Source: Rhodopseudomonas sp. AAP120
GTDB taxonomy: Bacteria > Pseudomonadota > Alphaproteobacteria > Rhizobiales > Xanthobacteraceae
DNA: 46,894 nt
Assembly (NCBI RefSeq): GCF_001295845.1
Contig: NZ_LJIC01000178.1
Location: forward strand, 1-46,894
Reading direction: 5' to 3'
The translations under genes and the position numbers were made by a program. The notes below the pieces were generated by a model that had not been told where the DNA came from, did not search any database, and worked only from the letters and a program-made list of their open reading frames with translations. Position 1 is the first letter of the stretch; each line of letters opens with the position of its first letter. Below, piece after piece: positions 1 to 12,599 of the stretch.

Positions 1-106
1 GCCCGCGCAGGCGGGCGACCCAGTATCCCAGAGCATTCGTTGCTCGGCATCAGCATTGCCGCAAGCGCTCTGCGATACTGGATCACCCGCTTTCGCGGGT
101 GATGAC
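1..106. repeat. BIME-like dispersed palindromic repeat
   Basis: Composite inverted repeat. Two outer hairpins (1-6 with 11-16, GCCCGC/GCGGGC; 83-90 with 95-102, TCACCCGC/GCGGGTGA) flank a longer pair of arms, 20-34 and 67-81, that match at 14 of 15 positions (CCAGTATCCCAGAGC against the complement of GCTCTGCGATACTGG). The symmetrical mosaic is typical of the intergenic repeats spread through Bradyrhizobiaceae genomes. No coding potential is seen. The left edge may lie outside the window. Confidence 0.75.
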
Positions 107-218
107 GGTGAGTTGTGTGGCAGCACGTCACCGACGATCGTCGGCCGGAGCGATGACTCCGAGACTTCGAGGGACCACATCATTGCAGCCTCACGGTGTG
201 GGGTGCCCTCGCCACAGA

Positions 219-240
219 CCTCTCCCGCAGGCGGGAGAGG
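219..240. repeat. Palindromic repeat, CCTCTCCCGC family
   Basis: Perfect inverted repeat with 10-base arms (219-228 and 231-240) and a 2-base loop. The same palindrome, with one extra base per arm and the complementary loop, recurs at 46832-46855 at the other end of the window. The flanks (CGCCACAG, AGCGCGCGGTGC) resemble the flanks of that copy read on the opposite strand, so the two are inverted copies of one dispersed element. Confidence 0.7.
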
Positions 241-380
241 GAGCGCGCGGTGCTCGGGGCGACGGCCACCTCGAGCGGAAACCTCTCGCTCATCGTTCCG
301 GATCCTTGTAGCGAACGAACCCAGACCTGCGTCGCGCAAGTCGCCGGACTCGTATCATTGCGAGGTTGTGATGCAGGTGG

Positions 381-423
381 CGAGTTCGGGAACCGAACTA
401 ACACATTATTAGTCCCGAACTCG
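381..423. repeat. Inverted repeat with alternative hairpins
   Basis: CGAGTTCGGG at 381-390 is perfectly complementary to CCCGAACTCG at 414-423. The same left arm also pairs locally: GTTCGG at 384-389 with CCGAAC at 393-398. The two pairings cannot coexist. An inner ACTAA/TTAGT pair (398-402 and 409-413) lies inside the larger stem. It may be an intergenic repeat or a regulatory leader; no T-run follows, so it is not a standard terminator. Confidence 0.5.
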
Positions 424-678
424 GACAACTAGCGGAGTCATGCGGCGGTAGGAGTCGATGGCGTGGGTGCGGGTGAGAGCGCCGGCGTCAGGGCATTAAG
501 TTCGGCGGAATATCCCGGCGGTTTTCGTCCAGGTTGCGCAACGGCGCTGAACGAGAGGGGCAACGCCGAACGCGACTTCGTAGGTCTACGCGTTGAGCAG
601 CGTTTGTTCGGAAATCTACAAACGGCGAAGTTGCCCAGCGCCAGCCGCGCACGTGGGCGGCGCGGAAACGAGGGATGC

Positions 679-1455
679 ATGTCGGTTGATCGAAGGTCGG
701 TTCTGAGAGGATTTGTCGCCTGCGCCTGCTGCGCGGCGGCGGGCGCGAGCTTCGCGGAGGGCGTCGGCCACGGCGGCGGCGCGGCGCATTGGGGCTACGA
801 CGGCGACGGCGCTCCGGACAAATGGGGCGACCTGCAGGCCGACTACAAGGTCTGCCAGCTCGGCAGCGAGCAGACGCCGATCGATCTGACCGCCGGCATC
901 AAAGGCGAGCCGGGCATCGCGCACCACGACTACAAGCCGATGCCGCTGCGCGTCGTCAACAACGGCCACACCATCCAGGTCAATGCCGATCCCGGCTCGG
1001 CCTGCGTGGTGGACGGCGTCCGCTACGAACTGCTGCAGTTTCACTTCCACCATCCGAGCGAGCATCTGTTGGGTGGCAAGCGCTTCGAGATGGAGTGCCA
1101 CTTCGTGCACAAATCAGCCAGTGGCGCGCTTGCGGTGACCGGCGTGCTGATCCGGCCCGGCGGCGAGAACGCCGCGCTGAAAGCGCTGTTCGACCAGCTG
1201 CCGGCGACGGCCGGCGCGGAGGTGCGGGCGGCGGGCTCGATCGATCCGGCGGCGGCGCTGCCGAGGAGCGGCGGTTACTTCCGCTACATGGGCTCGCTGA
1301 CGACGCCGCCGTGCTCCGAAGGGCTGACCTGGACCGTGTTCAAGGAGCCGATCGAGCTGTCGCCGGCGCAGATCCAGCGCTGCGCCGCGCTGTTCCCCAA
1401 CAACGCCCGGCCAGTGCAGCGCCGCAACCGACGTTTCCTGATCGACGCCTCCTGA
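679..1455 (+). CDS. Alpha-class carbonic anhydrase, secreted
   Basis: Zinc enzyme interconverting CO2 and bicarbonate, 258 residues. The N-terminus DRRSVLRGF followed by an Ala/Cys-rich hydrophobic stretch looks like a twin-arginine (Tat) signal, so the enzyme is probably periplasmic. Alpha-class hallmarks are present: FHFHHPSEH carrying zinc ligands near H122 and H124, the third ligand near H141 in ECHFVH, and [13 protein letters not shown] with the conserved Thr of the active site. The ORF is open further upstream to 463, but the ATG at 679 places the signal peptide at the start and is preferred. A chemoreceptor gene starts 41 bases downstream on the same strand and may be co-transcribed. 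The family assignment is firm; the physiological role (CO2 supply or pH control) is inferred. Confidence 0.93.
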   Translation: MSVDRRSVLRGFVACACCAAAGASFAEGVGHGGGAAHWGYDGDGAPDKWGDLQADYKVCQLGSEQTPIDLTAGIKGEPGIAHHDYKPMPLRVVNNGHTIQVNADPGSACVVDGVRYELLQFHFHHPSEHLLGGKRFEMECHFVHKSASGALAVTGVLIRPGGENAALKALFDQLPATAGAEVRAAGSIDPAAALPRSGGYFRYMGSLTTPPCSEGLTWTVFKEPIELSPAQIQRCAALFPNNARPVQRRNRRFLIDAS

Positions 1456-1496
1456 TCGCATCGATCGTGCCGTCTCCTGATCGCAGAGGATTCCAG

Positions 1497-3551
1497 ATGT
1501 CGTCTCAAGCCCACGCGCCGATCAGCCTGTTCGGCTTCTTCAACAACCGGCGGATCAACACCAAGATCATGCTCGGCTTCGCCTCGATCCTGGCGCTGAC
1601 CGCCGTGCTGGCAGTGGTGTCGTATCGCGGCCTCAGCGAGGTCAAGGCCGGCTTCGATACGTTCAATCAGCGCGTCGCCGTGGTCGGCATGGCCCGCGAG
1701 GTCGATCGTGGCTTCGTCGGCTATCGGCGGCTGGTGCGCGAATACGCGCTGACGGGTGAGGCGGCTCCGATGCAGGAGGCCAAGCGGCGGCAGCCCGTGC
1801 TGGCCGAACTGATAGGACGTGCGGTGGCCGAGACCAAGAATCCCGAGCGTCACAAGAAGTTCGTCGAACTCGGCGACGCCTTCAAGCTCTACGGCGATCA
1901 GTTCGACAGACTGATCGCGCTGCGGCAGAAGCAGGACAGGCTGGTCCGCGAGACGCTCGATCCGCTCGGCCTGGCATCGCGGGCGGAGATCGAGGAGATG
2001 CAGGCGCTGTCGGTGAGCCGCTCCGGCAACTCCAACAACATGGTGCTGGCGGGCGAAGCGCTAAAGCAGTTGCTGCTGGTTCGCCTCAACGTCAACAAGC
2101 TGCTCGGCCGCCACGAACAAAGCGCCGCCGACGGCGCCGAACGCGCGCTGGCCGCGCTAAAGGTGGCGATGGCGGCGTTCTCGGCGTCGATCGTCAACGA
2201 CGAGGTCCGCAAGGTGTTCGCCGAGGTCAACGCCAATGTCGACAAATACGCCGACACCTATCATCAGGCGGCGCACAACGCGCACGAGATCGAGCTGCTC
2301 AGCAACGGCGAGATGACCAAGCTGGCACAGGCCATCACCGCCGATGCCGACGCCATCAAGGCATCCGGCATGGCCGAGGAGAAGCAGATCGAGCACGAGA
2401 CCGCCGAACTGATCGTATCCACCGAGCGCTTGGTTGCGATCCTGGCGATCGGCGCGCTGGTGCTCGGCCTGGCGCTCGCCTGGCTGATCGGACGCGCGAT
2501 CGCCCGTCCGGTGATCGGCTTGTGCGCCGGCATGCGTGAACTGGCGGACGGCAATTTCCAGGTCGTGCTGCCGGGGCTTGGGCGCGGCGACGAGGTCGGC
2601 GACATGGCGCAGGCGGTCGAGCTGTTCAAGGTCAAGGCCGAGGAGAAGGCGCGCGCGGAAGCGGACGCCAAGGCCGCCGAGGATCGCCGGCTGGCCGCGC
2701 TGCGCAAGCAGGAGATGATCCAGCTCGCCGATCAGTTCGAAGGCGCGGTGGGCGAGATCGTGCAGACGGTGTCGTCGGCCTCGACCGAACTCGAGGCGTC
2801 GGCGACGACCCTCACCGCGACGGCGGAGCGCACCCAGCAGGTCACCACCGCGGTCGCGGCGGCTTCCGAAGAAGCCTCGACCAACGTCTCGTCGGTGGCG
2901 TCGGCGACCGAGGAGATGGCCTCGTCGGTCAACGAAATCAGCCGTCAGGTGCAGGAGTCCGCGCGGATCGCCGACGAGGCGGTGTCGCAGGCGCAGAGCA
3001 CCAACGCCCAGGTCGGCGAACTCTCCGCCGCAGCGTCGCGGATCGGCGACGTCGTCGAGCTGATCAATCAGATCGCCGGCCAGACCAATCTGCTGGCGCT
3101 CAACGCCACGATCGAGGCGGCGCGCGCCGGCGAGGCGGGGCGCGGGTTTGCGGTGGTGGCGGCGGAGGTGAAGGCGCTGGCCGAACAGACCGCGAAAGCG
3201 ACCGGCGAGATCAGCGCGCAGATCAGCGGCATTCAGTCCGCGACCGATCAGTCGGTGACGGCGATCCGGCAGATCGGCGGGACGATCTCCAAGATGTCGG
3301 AGATCGCCTCGACCATTGCGGCGGCGGTAGAACAGCAGGGCGCCGCGACTCAGGAGATCTCGCGCAACATTCAGCAGGCCGCGATCGGAACCCAGGAAGT
3401 GTCGGAGAACATCGTGGAGGTCCAGCGCGGCGCCACCGAAACGGGATCCGCGTCCGGCCAGGTGCTCGGCGCGGCGCAGTCGTTGTCCCGCGACAGCACG
3501 ATGCTGAAACAGCAGGTCTCCAGCTTCCTCGCTACGGTGCGGGCCGCCTGA
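1497..3551 (+). CDS. Methyl-accepting chemotaxis protein
   Basis: Transmembrane chemoreceptor of 684 residues. TM1 is near residues 23-43. A helical periplasmic ligand-binding region follows, then TM2 near 312-331, a HAMP linker (about 332-385), and the cytoplasmic signalling domain with the conserved hairpin tip ([18 protein letters not shown], near 528-545). It relays ligand binding to CheA/CheW. The ATG at 1497 follows AGAGGA at good spacing; the ORF is open much further upstream only because it overlaps the carbonic anhydrase gene in another frame. There is no C-terminal CheR-tethering pentapeptide. The ligand is unknown; the neighbouring carbonic anhydrase makes CO2, bicarbonate or pH a reasonable guess only. 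Confidence 0.93.
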   Translation: MSSQAHAPISLFGFFNNRRINTKIMLGFASILALTAVLAVVSYRGLSEVKAGFDTFNQRVAVVGMAREVDRGFVGYRRLVREYALTGEAAPMQEAKRRQPVLAELIGRAVAETKNPERHKKFVELGDAFKLYGDQFDRLIALRQKQDRLVRETLDPLGLASRAEIEEMQALSVSRSGNSNNMVLAGEALKQLLLVRLNVNKLLGRHEQSAADGAERALAALKVAMAAFSASIVNDEVRKVFAEVNANVDKYADTYHQAAHNAHEIELLSNGEMTKLAQAITADADAIKASGMAEEKQIEHETAELIVSTERLVAILAIGALVLGLALAWLIGRAIARPVIGLCAGMRELADGNFQVVLPGLGRGDEVGDMAQAVELFKVKAEEKARAEADAKAAEDRRLAALRKQEMIQLADQFEGAVGEIVQTVSSASTELEASATTLTATAERTQQVTTAVAAASEEASTNVSSVASATEEMASSVNEISRQVQESARIADEAVSQAQSTNAQVGELSAAASRIGDVVELINQIAGQTNLLALNATIEAARAGEAGRGFAVVAAEVKALAEQTAKATGEISAQISGIQSATDQSVTAIRQIGGTISKMSEIASTIAAAVEQQGAATQEISRNIQQAAIGTQEVSENIVEVQRGATETGSASGQVLGAAQSLSRDSTMLKQQVSSFLATVRAA

Positions 3552-3577
3552 GGAACGTGCGCTAGCACCGACAGAAA

Positions 3578-3602
3578 CGCCGCGCCCTGAAGGGACGCGG
3601 CG
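3578..3602. terminator. Stem-loop between convergent genes
   Basis: CGCCGCG (3578-3584) pairs perfectly with CGCGGCG (3596-3602), extended by CCCT/AGGG with one bulged A. On the minus strand it is followed by TTTCTG, a weak T-tract, so it fits best as the terminator of the minus-strand gene at 3630-3899. It may also stop transcription from the chemoreceptor gene that ends at 3551. Confidence 0.6.
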
Positions 3603-3629
3603 CTAGGTTGAAGTCGGTCGCGGAACGAC

Positions 3630-3899
3630 TTACTTCGACATGCTACCACCGGCCGCGCCGGTGCCGCTGTTTTTCTTCATGCCGTTGTTGTGCTTGGCGT
3701 CGCCCGGCTTGGCCATGCTGCCCGACGTCGCCGACCCGGCGCCCGTGGTTTTGCCCGACATGGTTCCGTTCTGCATCGTGGTGTCGGAGGTGCCGCCGGT
3801 CCCGGAACTGCCCGCGCCCTGGCTCTGGCTCGGCTGCGCGAAAGCGAGCGAACCGGTGAACGCGACGAGACACAGGCCGGCGGTGAGTGACTTGATCAT
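3630..3899 (-). CDS. Small secreted Gly/Ser/Thr-rich protein
   Basis: Protein of 89 residues. A clear Sec signal peptide (MIKSLTAGLCLVAFTGSLAFA, cleavage expected after AFA near residue 21) precedes a mature part of low complexity, rich in Gly, Ser, Thr, Met, Asn and Lys, without recognisable domains. The start at 3899 is supported by GGGAG upstream and by the signal peptide; an in-frame extension to 3950 would run into the promoter. An EcfG-type promoter lies 33 bases upstream of the start codon, so expression is probably part of the general stress response. The sequence is likely disordered and periplasmic. Function is unknown; no family could be named from sequence alone. Confidence 0.75.
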   Translation of the reverse strand: MIKSLTAGLCLVAFTGSLAFAQPSQSQGAGSSGTGGTSDTTMQNGTMSGKTTGAGSATSGSMAKPGDAKHNNGMKKNSGTGAAGGSMSK

Positions 3900-3931
3900 G
3901 AGACGAGGCTCCCTAGGTTTCCTGACGCACC

Positions 3932-3956
3932 AACGTGTCGCGCGCGGCATCGTTCC
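3932..3956 (-). promoter_or_regulatory. EcfG (general stress response) promoter
   Basis: Read on the minus strand: GGAAC (3956-3952), a 16-base spacer, then CGTT (3935-3932). This matches the alphaproteobacterial EcfG sigma factor consensus, GGAAC-N16/17-CGTT. It points at the small secreted protein starting at 3899, giving a predicted 5' leader of roughly 25 bases containing the ribosome binding site. The -35 lies within GTTCCTAGGGAAC, which adds local dyad symmetry. Confidence 0.75.
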
Positions 3957-4015
3957 TAGGGAACAGCAGGCGTTCGGAGCCTTTCTCGCGTCGGACTTGC
4001 GGCGCTGGCGGAGAC

Positions 4016-7897
<3,882 letters not shown>

Positions 7898-7900
7898 GAG

Positions 7901-8791
7901 TTACGCGGCTTTCTGAGCGGCCGCCTGCGGCCGCAGGCCGAGCAGGTGGCTGATGGCGAATACCAGGTCGGCGCGGTTCATCGTGTAGAAATGGAAGGTA
8001 TCGACGCCGTGCTTGGCGAGCTTGTGCACCTGGCCGGCCGCGACGGTCGCGGCCACCAGCTTGCGGGTGTCGGGATCGTCGTCGAGGCCTTCGAACTGCT
8101 TGGCCAGCCAGTCCGGCACGCTGGCGCCAGCGCGGGTCGCGAAGCTCGATGCCTGCTTGAAGTTCTGCACCGGCAGAATGCCCGGCACGATCGGAATATT
8201 GATGCCGCGGGCGCGGACGCGGTCGAGGTAGCGGAAGTACAGATCGTTGTCGAAAAAGAACTGGGTGATGGCGCGGGTGGCGCCGGCATCGACCTTGGCC
8301 TGCAGCATGTCGAGATCGGCGTCGAAGCCGCTGCTCTCCGGGTGCTTCTCCGGATAGGCCGACACCGTGACGTCGATGTCCGGGTGCCGCCGCTTGATCG
8401 ACGCGACCAGATCGGCCGAGCTGCGATAGCCCTGCGGGTGCGGGCAGTAGGCGCCGCCGAGCCCGCTCGACGGATCGCCGCGCAGCGCCACGATGTGGCG
8501 GACGCCGATCTCGTAATAGCGCTCGACCACGTCGTCGACATCGGCGCAAGGTGCGTCGACGCAGGTGAGGTGGGCCGCCGGGGTCAGACTGGTCTCGTTC
8601 AGGATCCGGGCGATCGTCGAATGCGTGCGTTCGCGCGTCGAACCGCCGGCACCGTAGGTGACCGAAACGAAGCGCGGGGCGAGCGGCGCCAGCCGGCTGA
8701 TCGCCTGCCACAGATTGCGCTCCATTTCCTCGCTCTTCGGCGGGAAGAATTCGAAGGAGATCGCGGGCAGCTGCGGCAGCAGGTCGGTCAT
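7901..8791 (-). CDS. metF: Methylenetetrahydrofolate reductase
   Basis: Reduces 5,10-methylene-THF to 5-methyl-THF with an FAD cofactor, feeding MetH. The protein has 296 residues, the usual bacterial length. Family signatures are FEFFPPK near residue 13 (with the conserved catalytic-type Glu at 14), SVTYGAGGSTRERT near 43-56, and LRGDPSSG. It is the first gene of a metF-metH operon, with a 3-base gap before metH. The upstream 440 bases contain one clear hairpin but no riboswitch class that could be recognised by eye. Confidence 0.97.
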   Translation of the reverse strand: MTDLLPQLPAISFEFFPPKSEEMERNLWQAISRLAPLAPRFVSVTYGAGGSTRERTHSTIARILNETSLTPAAHLTCVDAPCADVDDVVERYYEIGVRHIVALRGDPSSGLGGAYCPHPQGYRSSADLVASIKRRHPDIDVTVSAYPEKHPESSGFDADLDMLQAKVDAGATRAITQFFFDNDLYFRYLDRVRARGINIPIVPGILPVQNFKQASSFATRAGASVPDWLAKQFEGLDDDPDTRKLVAATVAAGQVHKLAKHGVDTFHFYTMNRADLVFAISHLLGLRPQAAAQKAA

Positions 8792-9233
8792 GTCACGTCA
8801 TCCAGGATGGCGGTCGGGTCAGTCGGCGTCTTGGCTCGGCCCCACATGGCGCAACGATCCAGCCCATCGCCGGCTCAGTATTCATGCGGCACTGCGATAG
8901 CCGCATAAACCTAGGCCTAACCCGGGGCGAGAGCCAGCCCACACTTGGTGAAATCTAGGTGGGAATTTGCCCAACATGCCGAGAAATCGGCCCGATATTA
9001 CTGCTCAATCGGTAAGAAGTGGGCCAGAATTCGACAAGAAAGGCGCTATCCGCGCCATTTCGAGGAAAAAACTGACGTGCGAAGCCGGCCGTGACCGGCA
9101 TGGCTACGCCTCTGTGAGTTTCGGAGCCGTCGATCTCATCATCCCGCCCACCCCGCTGGTCGTTTTCTCCCTACAGCGAATTTCTTAGCCGGGTACCTTT
9201 GCGCGGCGTCTGCACGCGCCCTAGTTTAACGAC
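8792..9233. other. Intergenic region between metF and flavin oxidoreductase
   Basis: 442 bases separating divergent genes, so both promoters should lie here. A perfect 7-base hairpin (ATGCGGC 8884-8890 with GCCGCAT 8900-8906) is in the expected metF leader, about 90 bases before its start. A short plus-strand ORF (8967-9188) has no ribosome binding site and no recognisable product. I looked for SAM-II, SAH and cobalamin riboswitch cores on the minus strand and did not recognise any. Confidence 0.4.
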
Positions 9234-10250
9234 ATGTTACCGCTCTCCATTCTCGACCTCTCGGTCGTCACATCCGGCACGCCGCCCGCGGCGGCGCTGC
9301 GCAATTCCATCGATCTGGCCCGCCACGCGGATCGGCTCGGCTACGGGCACTATTGGCTTGCCGAACATCACAATCTGCCGTCGGTCGCGAGCCCGGCTCC
9401 CGAGATCATGATCGGGCAGATCGCGGCGGTGACCGAGCGCATCCGCGTCGGCTCGGGCGGCGTGATGCTGCCCAACCATGCGCCGCTGATGGTCGCCGAG
9501 CGCTTCAAGATGCTGGAGGCGCTGTTTCCCGGCCGGATTGATCTCGGCATCGGCCGCGCGCCCGGCACCGACCAGGCGACCATGCATGCCCTGCGGCGCC
9601 GGCTCGATATCCGCGAGGGCGACGATTTCCTGGAGCGACTGCAGGAATTGACGCTATGGGAGACTCGTGGCTTCCCGGCCGGCCATCCCTACAACAACGT
9701 CATGGCGATGCCGAACGACGTGCCGCTGCCACCGATCTGGCTGCTCGGCTCCAGCGACTACAGTTCGGAACTCGCCGCTCAGGTCGGCATGGGCTTCGCC
9801 TTCGCGCACCACTTCGCCTCCTACGACGCCGTCGAAGCGCTGACGCACTATCGCGCCCGCTTTCAGCCGACGCGCTGGCGCACCAAGCCGCACGGCATCC
9901 TCGCCGTTGCGGCTGTTGTCGGCGAGACCGACGCGGAAGCCGAACGGCTGGCGCTGTCTATGGACGTCAGTCGCCTGCTGCGCGACCGCGGCCGCTACGT
10001 GCCGCTGCCCAGCGTCGAAGAGGCGCAGGCAATCCCGCTCACCGACGCGGACCGCGCCTCGATCGCCCGCAACCGCGCGCGGCTGTTCGTCGGCAGTCCG
10101 TCGCGGGTGGTGCAATTGCTGCAGCCGCTGATCAAGGCCAGCCAGGCTGACGAAGTGATGGTCATCACCGCGATCTACGACCACGAAGCCCGCAAGCGCA
10201 GCTACACACTGCTGGCGGAAGCCTTCAAGCAGCAGCAGGCTGCGGCGTAG
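9234..10250 (+). CDS. Luciferase-like flavin-dependent oxidoreductase
   Basis: Protein of 338 residues of the LLM (bacterial luciferase-like) class, closest in appearance to the YhbW/MsnO8-type subgroup. Recognisable family segments are PLSILDLS at the N-terminus, YWLAEHHN near 40, [21 protein letters not shown] near 70-90 and [14 protein letters not shown] near 100. It is expected to be a cytosolic FMN-dependent monooxygenase or reductase with a TIM-barrel fold. The substrate cannot be read from the sequence. The ribosome binding site is weak. It is transcribed alone and convergently with the siderophore-interacting protein gene. Confidence 0.88.
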   Translation: MLPLSILDLSVVTSGTPPAAALRNSIDLARHADRLGYGHYWLAEHHNLPSVASPAPEIMIGQIAAVTERIRVGSGGVMLPNHAPLMVAERFKMLEALFPGRIDLGIGRAPGTDQATMHALRRRLDIREGDDFLERLQELTLWETRGFPAGHPYNNVMAMPNDVPLPPIWLLGSSDYSSELAAQVGMGFAFAHHFASYDAVEALTHYRARFQPTRWRTKPHGILAVAAVVGETDAEAERLALSMDVSRLLRDRGRYVPLPSVEEAQAIPLTDADRASIARNRARLFVGSPSRVVQLLQPLIKASQADEVMVITAIYDHEARKRSYTLLAEAFKQQQAAA

Positions 10251-10284
10251 CCCGCCTCGGCAATCGAGTCAGCGATAGCTCCAT

Positions 10285-10307
10285 GTGCGATCGGATTCTG
10301 ATCGCAC
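10285..10307. terminator. Hairpin between convergent genes
   Basis: Perfect 8-base inverted repeat, GTGCGATC (10285-10292) and GATCGCAC (10300-10307), with a 7-base loop. It sits in the 71-base gap between two genes reading towards each other, where a bidirectional terminator is expected. There is no T-run on either side, so termination is inferred from position and structure only. Confidence 0.45.
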
Positions 10308-10321
10308 GCAAGCTGACGAAT

Positions 10322-11056
10322 CTAGTCCCGTTCGCGATGATCCGCAGTGCCGAGCTTCCAATAGCCAGCTGACTCGATCGCCGGATGGATGATACGCCGA
10401 TCCAGCAGCAGATGGGCTCGGATCGACCGCATCATCGACGACTCGCCGGCAATCCAGACCTGGCAGTCTTCCGTTTCGAGCGAAGCCGCCTTCACGGCGC
10501 GTTCGATCAGTCCGGTGGTGCCCGGAACAAAAGTGCCGGAATGCAGCCACGTGATGGTCTGATCGGGACGAGGCGTGAGATAGCGCTCCTCGGCTTTGTC
10601 CGCGACTTCAAGGAAGGCGGCGGCCTGGCAGCCGTCCGGCAGCGCCTCGAGAATGGCGGCGATCGCCGGGAGCGCGGTTGCATCGCCGGCCAGGATGTAG
10701 CTTGCGGCGCTGCGATCGATCATGTGCCCAGCTCGTGGGCCGCCGACGTCGAGGCGATCGCCGCGCCTTGCGCGGCCAGCCCAGCGAGAGCCGGGCCCGT
10801 CGTCGCCGTGCAGCACGACATCGAAGGCAATCTGCCCGGCCGCGTGATCGAACTGGCGGATCGTGTAGGCTCGGCCTGCGGGTGGTTCGTCGCCGGGTGT
10901 GGGAACGAACACCTTCATCCATTGGCCGGGCAGGCCAATGCCCAGCAAGGGCAGGGACTCGCCGACGATGGTGATGCGCCGCATCCGGGGTGTGACATCG
11001 ATGATATCGACTACTTCGGTTTGGTGAAGCGTTCTGTTGTTGCGGAGAGTATGCAC
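10322..11056 (-). CDS. Siderophore-interacting protein (FAD reductase)
   Basis: Protein of 244 residues of the SIP/ViuB family, flavoreductases that release iron from ferric siderophores in the cytosol. An N-terminal FAD-binding barrel contains the RAYT motif at about 62-65 (RxYT type). An NAD(P)H-binding half follows with ILAGDATALPAI, WIAGESSMMRSI and a C-terminal GYWKLG. The start is GTG at 11056, with AAGG 8 bases upstream; the exporter gene ends 10 bases before it. It is therefore the third gene of an efflux operon, an unusual position for a SIP. No siderophore receptor or synthesis gene is in view, so a role in iron handling rests on family knowledge alone. Confidence 0.85.
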   Translation of the reverse strand: MHTLRNNRTLHQTEVVDIIDVTPRMRRITIVGESLPLLGIGLPGQWMKVFVPTPGDEPPAGRAYTIRQFDHAAGQIAFDVVLHGDDGPGSRWAGRARRGDRLDVGGPRAGHMIDRSAASYILAGDATALPAIAAILEALPDGCQAAAFLEVADKAEERYLTPRPDQTITWLHSGTFVPGTTGLIERAVKAASLETEDCQVWIAGESSMMRSIRAHLLLDRRIIHPAIESAGYWKLGTADHRERD

Positions 11057-11066
11057 GAGAGCACCT

Positions 11067-12599
11067 TCAGGTTGGACGCTGAGGTCCGCGCGCGAGCCAG
11101 ATGATCCCGAGTGCGGCAGCGAAGGCGAAAGCCGAGACGTAAAAGAAGTCGTTCAGCGCCAGCATTCGCGCCTGCACGTCGATCTGCTGGTTGATCACCG
11201 CCCATGACTGCTGTTCGCCCAGGCCGAGGCCACGCAGCGTGTTGATCGCGGCGCCGGCACGTTCGCCGAGCGCGCCGATCGCGTCGACCAGATGGTTGCG
11301 GTGAAAGCGGGCGCGTTCGTCCCAGAAGGTCTGCGCGATCGATGCGGCGAGACTGCCGGCCATCATCCGGATCGCCGTTTGCAGGCCGGAGGCGGACGCG
11401 ACCTTGTCGGGCGGCAGTCCCGCGAGAGACAGGCTCACCACCGGAGTGAGGAAAAATGCGATGCCTACACCCTGCGCCAGATGGATCAGCGCGACATCCG
11501 TAACCGTCACGCCGGTCGTCATGGTCGAACGCCACAGTGCCACCAGCGCCCAGGCCGCGAAGGCGACACTGGCGTAGATGCGCGGGCCGTGCGCCGCGAC
11601 CCAGCGGCCGAGAAACGGCGCCAGCACGATCCCGCAGACACCCATCGGAGCGGTCGCGACGCCTGCCCAGGTCGAACTGTAGCCGAGGCCGGTCTGCAGC
11701 CACAGCGGCACAAGGACGAGTGCCGCGAAGTACAAACCAAAGCCGACCGCCACGCTCAACGTGCCGATCGCGAAGCTGCGGAATTCGAACAATCGCAGAT
11801 CCACGATCGGGTGGGATTCGCCGAGTTCCCAGACCACCAGCAATACTAACCCGACCACGGAGATGGTCGCCGTGGTACAAATCAGCGGCGAGGAAAACCA
11901 ATCGAGCGTGCGTCCGCGATCGAACGTGACCTGAAGGCAGCCGACCGCGGCCGCCAGCAGGATAAGGCCCACGACATCGACAGGCATCCGGGCCGTCGGC
12001 GTGTCCCTGCCGCGCAGCAGCGCGCCGGCCGAAATCACCACGAATAAGCCGACCGGTGCGTTGATCAGGAAGATCCAGGGCCAGGAGAATTGGTCCGTGA
12101 TCCAGCCGCCGAGCATTGGGCCTGCGACCGGCCCGGCCATGTTGGTCATCGCCCACATCGCCACAGCGAAGGTGCGCTTCTCGGGTGGGAAGACCGCGAC
12201 CAGAAGGGCCTGGCTCAGCGGCACGATCGGTCCCGCGACGGCGCCCTGCAGAATGCGGGCGATCAGCAGCGTTTCGAACGTCGGCGCCAGCCCGCACAGG
12301 ATCGAGGCGAGGGTAAACGCTGCGACGGCGCCGGCGAACAGCCGCGCCTGCCCGAAGCGCCGGCCGAGCCAGCCCGTCAGAGGAATGCAGATCGCGTTGG
12401 AGATGGCGAAGAACGTGATCGTCCATTCGCCCTCTTCGGAACTGACGCCGAGATTGCCGGAAATCGTCGGCACCGAAACATTAGCCACGGTGATGTCGAC
12501 GACCGCCATGAAGGACGCAAGGCCGAAGGTCACGGCGGCCAGCGCGCGGGAAGCCCCCGCGAGCGGCAGGATCGGCTGCTTAGCCGCAGCGGCTGTCAT
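11067..12599 (-). CDS. EmrB/QacA-family MFS efflux transporter (DHA2)
   Basis: Inner-membrane drug/proton antiporter of 510 residues with about 14 predicted transmembrane helices, as usual for DHA2. TM1 carries VDITVANVSVPTI, the DHA2 signature region; RILQGAVAGPIVPLSQALL matches the antiporter motif C region; GWLGRRFGQARLF matches motif A. Its ATG overlaps the stop codon of the upstream membrane-fusion gene (ATGA, 12596-12599), so the two are translationally coupled. With that adaptor it should form a tripartite pump with an outer-membrane channel encoded elsewhere. The substrate is unknown. Confidence 0.93.
   Translation of the reverse strand: MTAAAAKQPILPLAGASRALAAVTFGLASFMAVVDITVANVSVPTISGNLGVSSEEGEWTITFFAISNAICIPLTGWLGRRFGQARLFAGAVAAFTLASILCGLAPTFETLLIARILQGAVAGPIVPLSQALLVAVFPPEKRTFAVAMWAMTNMAGPVAGPMLGGWITDQFSWPWIFLINAPVGLFVVISAGALLRGRDTPTARMPVDVVGLILLAAAVGCLQVTFDRGRTLDWFSSPLICTTATISVVGLVLLVVWELGESHPIVDLRLFEFRSFAIGTLSVAVGFGLYFAALVLVPLWLQTGLGYSSTWAGVATAPMGVCGIVLAPFLGRWVAAHGPRIYASVAFAAWALVALWRSTMTTGVTVTDVALIHLAQGVGIAFFLTPVVSLSLAGLPPDKVASASGLQTAIRMMAGSLAASIAQTFWDERARFHRNHLVDAIGALGERAGAAINTLRGLGLGEQQSWAVINQQIDVQARMLALNDFFYVSAFAFAAALGIIWLARGPQRPT

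Larger units (their letters stand above)
107..678. other. Gene-free, repeat-rich leader region
   Basis: No convincing gene. It contains a perfect 14-base palindrome at 131-144 (CCGACGATCGTCGG), the CTCTCCCGC palindrome, and a larger inverted repeat at 381-423 described separately. Short ORFs here overlap each other on both strands and have no recognisable product. The remainder probably holds the promoter of the carbonic anhydrase gene, but no clear -35/-10 pair was identified. Confidence 0.5.

Noticed and set aside
463-678. Upstream extension of the carbonic anhydrase frame
   Set aside because: It would put 72 residues before the signal peptide and has no conserved content.
789-1496. Long N-terminal extension of the chemoreceptor frame
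   Set aside because: It overlaps the alpha-carbonic anhydrase in another frame, has Arg/Ala-rich shadow composition, and the ATG at 1497 has a good ribosome binding site followed by TM1.
8792-9000. Search for SAM or cobalamin riboswitch before metF
   Set aside because: No conserved core of SAM-II, SAH or B12-box type was seen by eye; a covariance search would be decisive.
8967-9188. 73-residue ORF in the metF upstream gap
   Set aside because: No ribosome binding site, no signal, no recognisable motif; likely chance.
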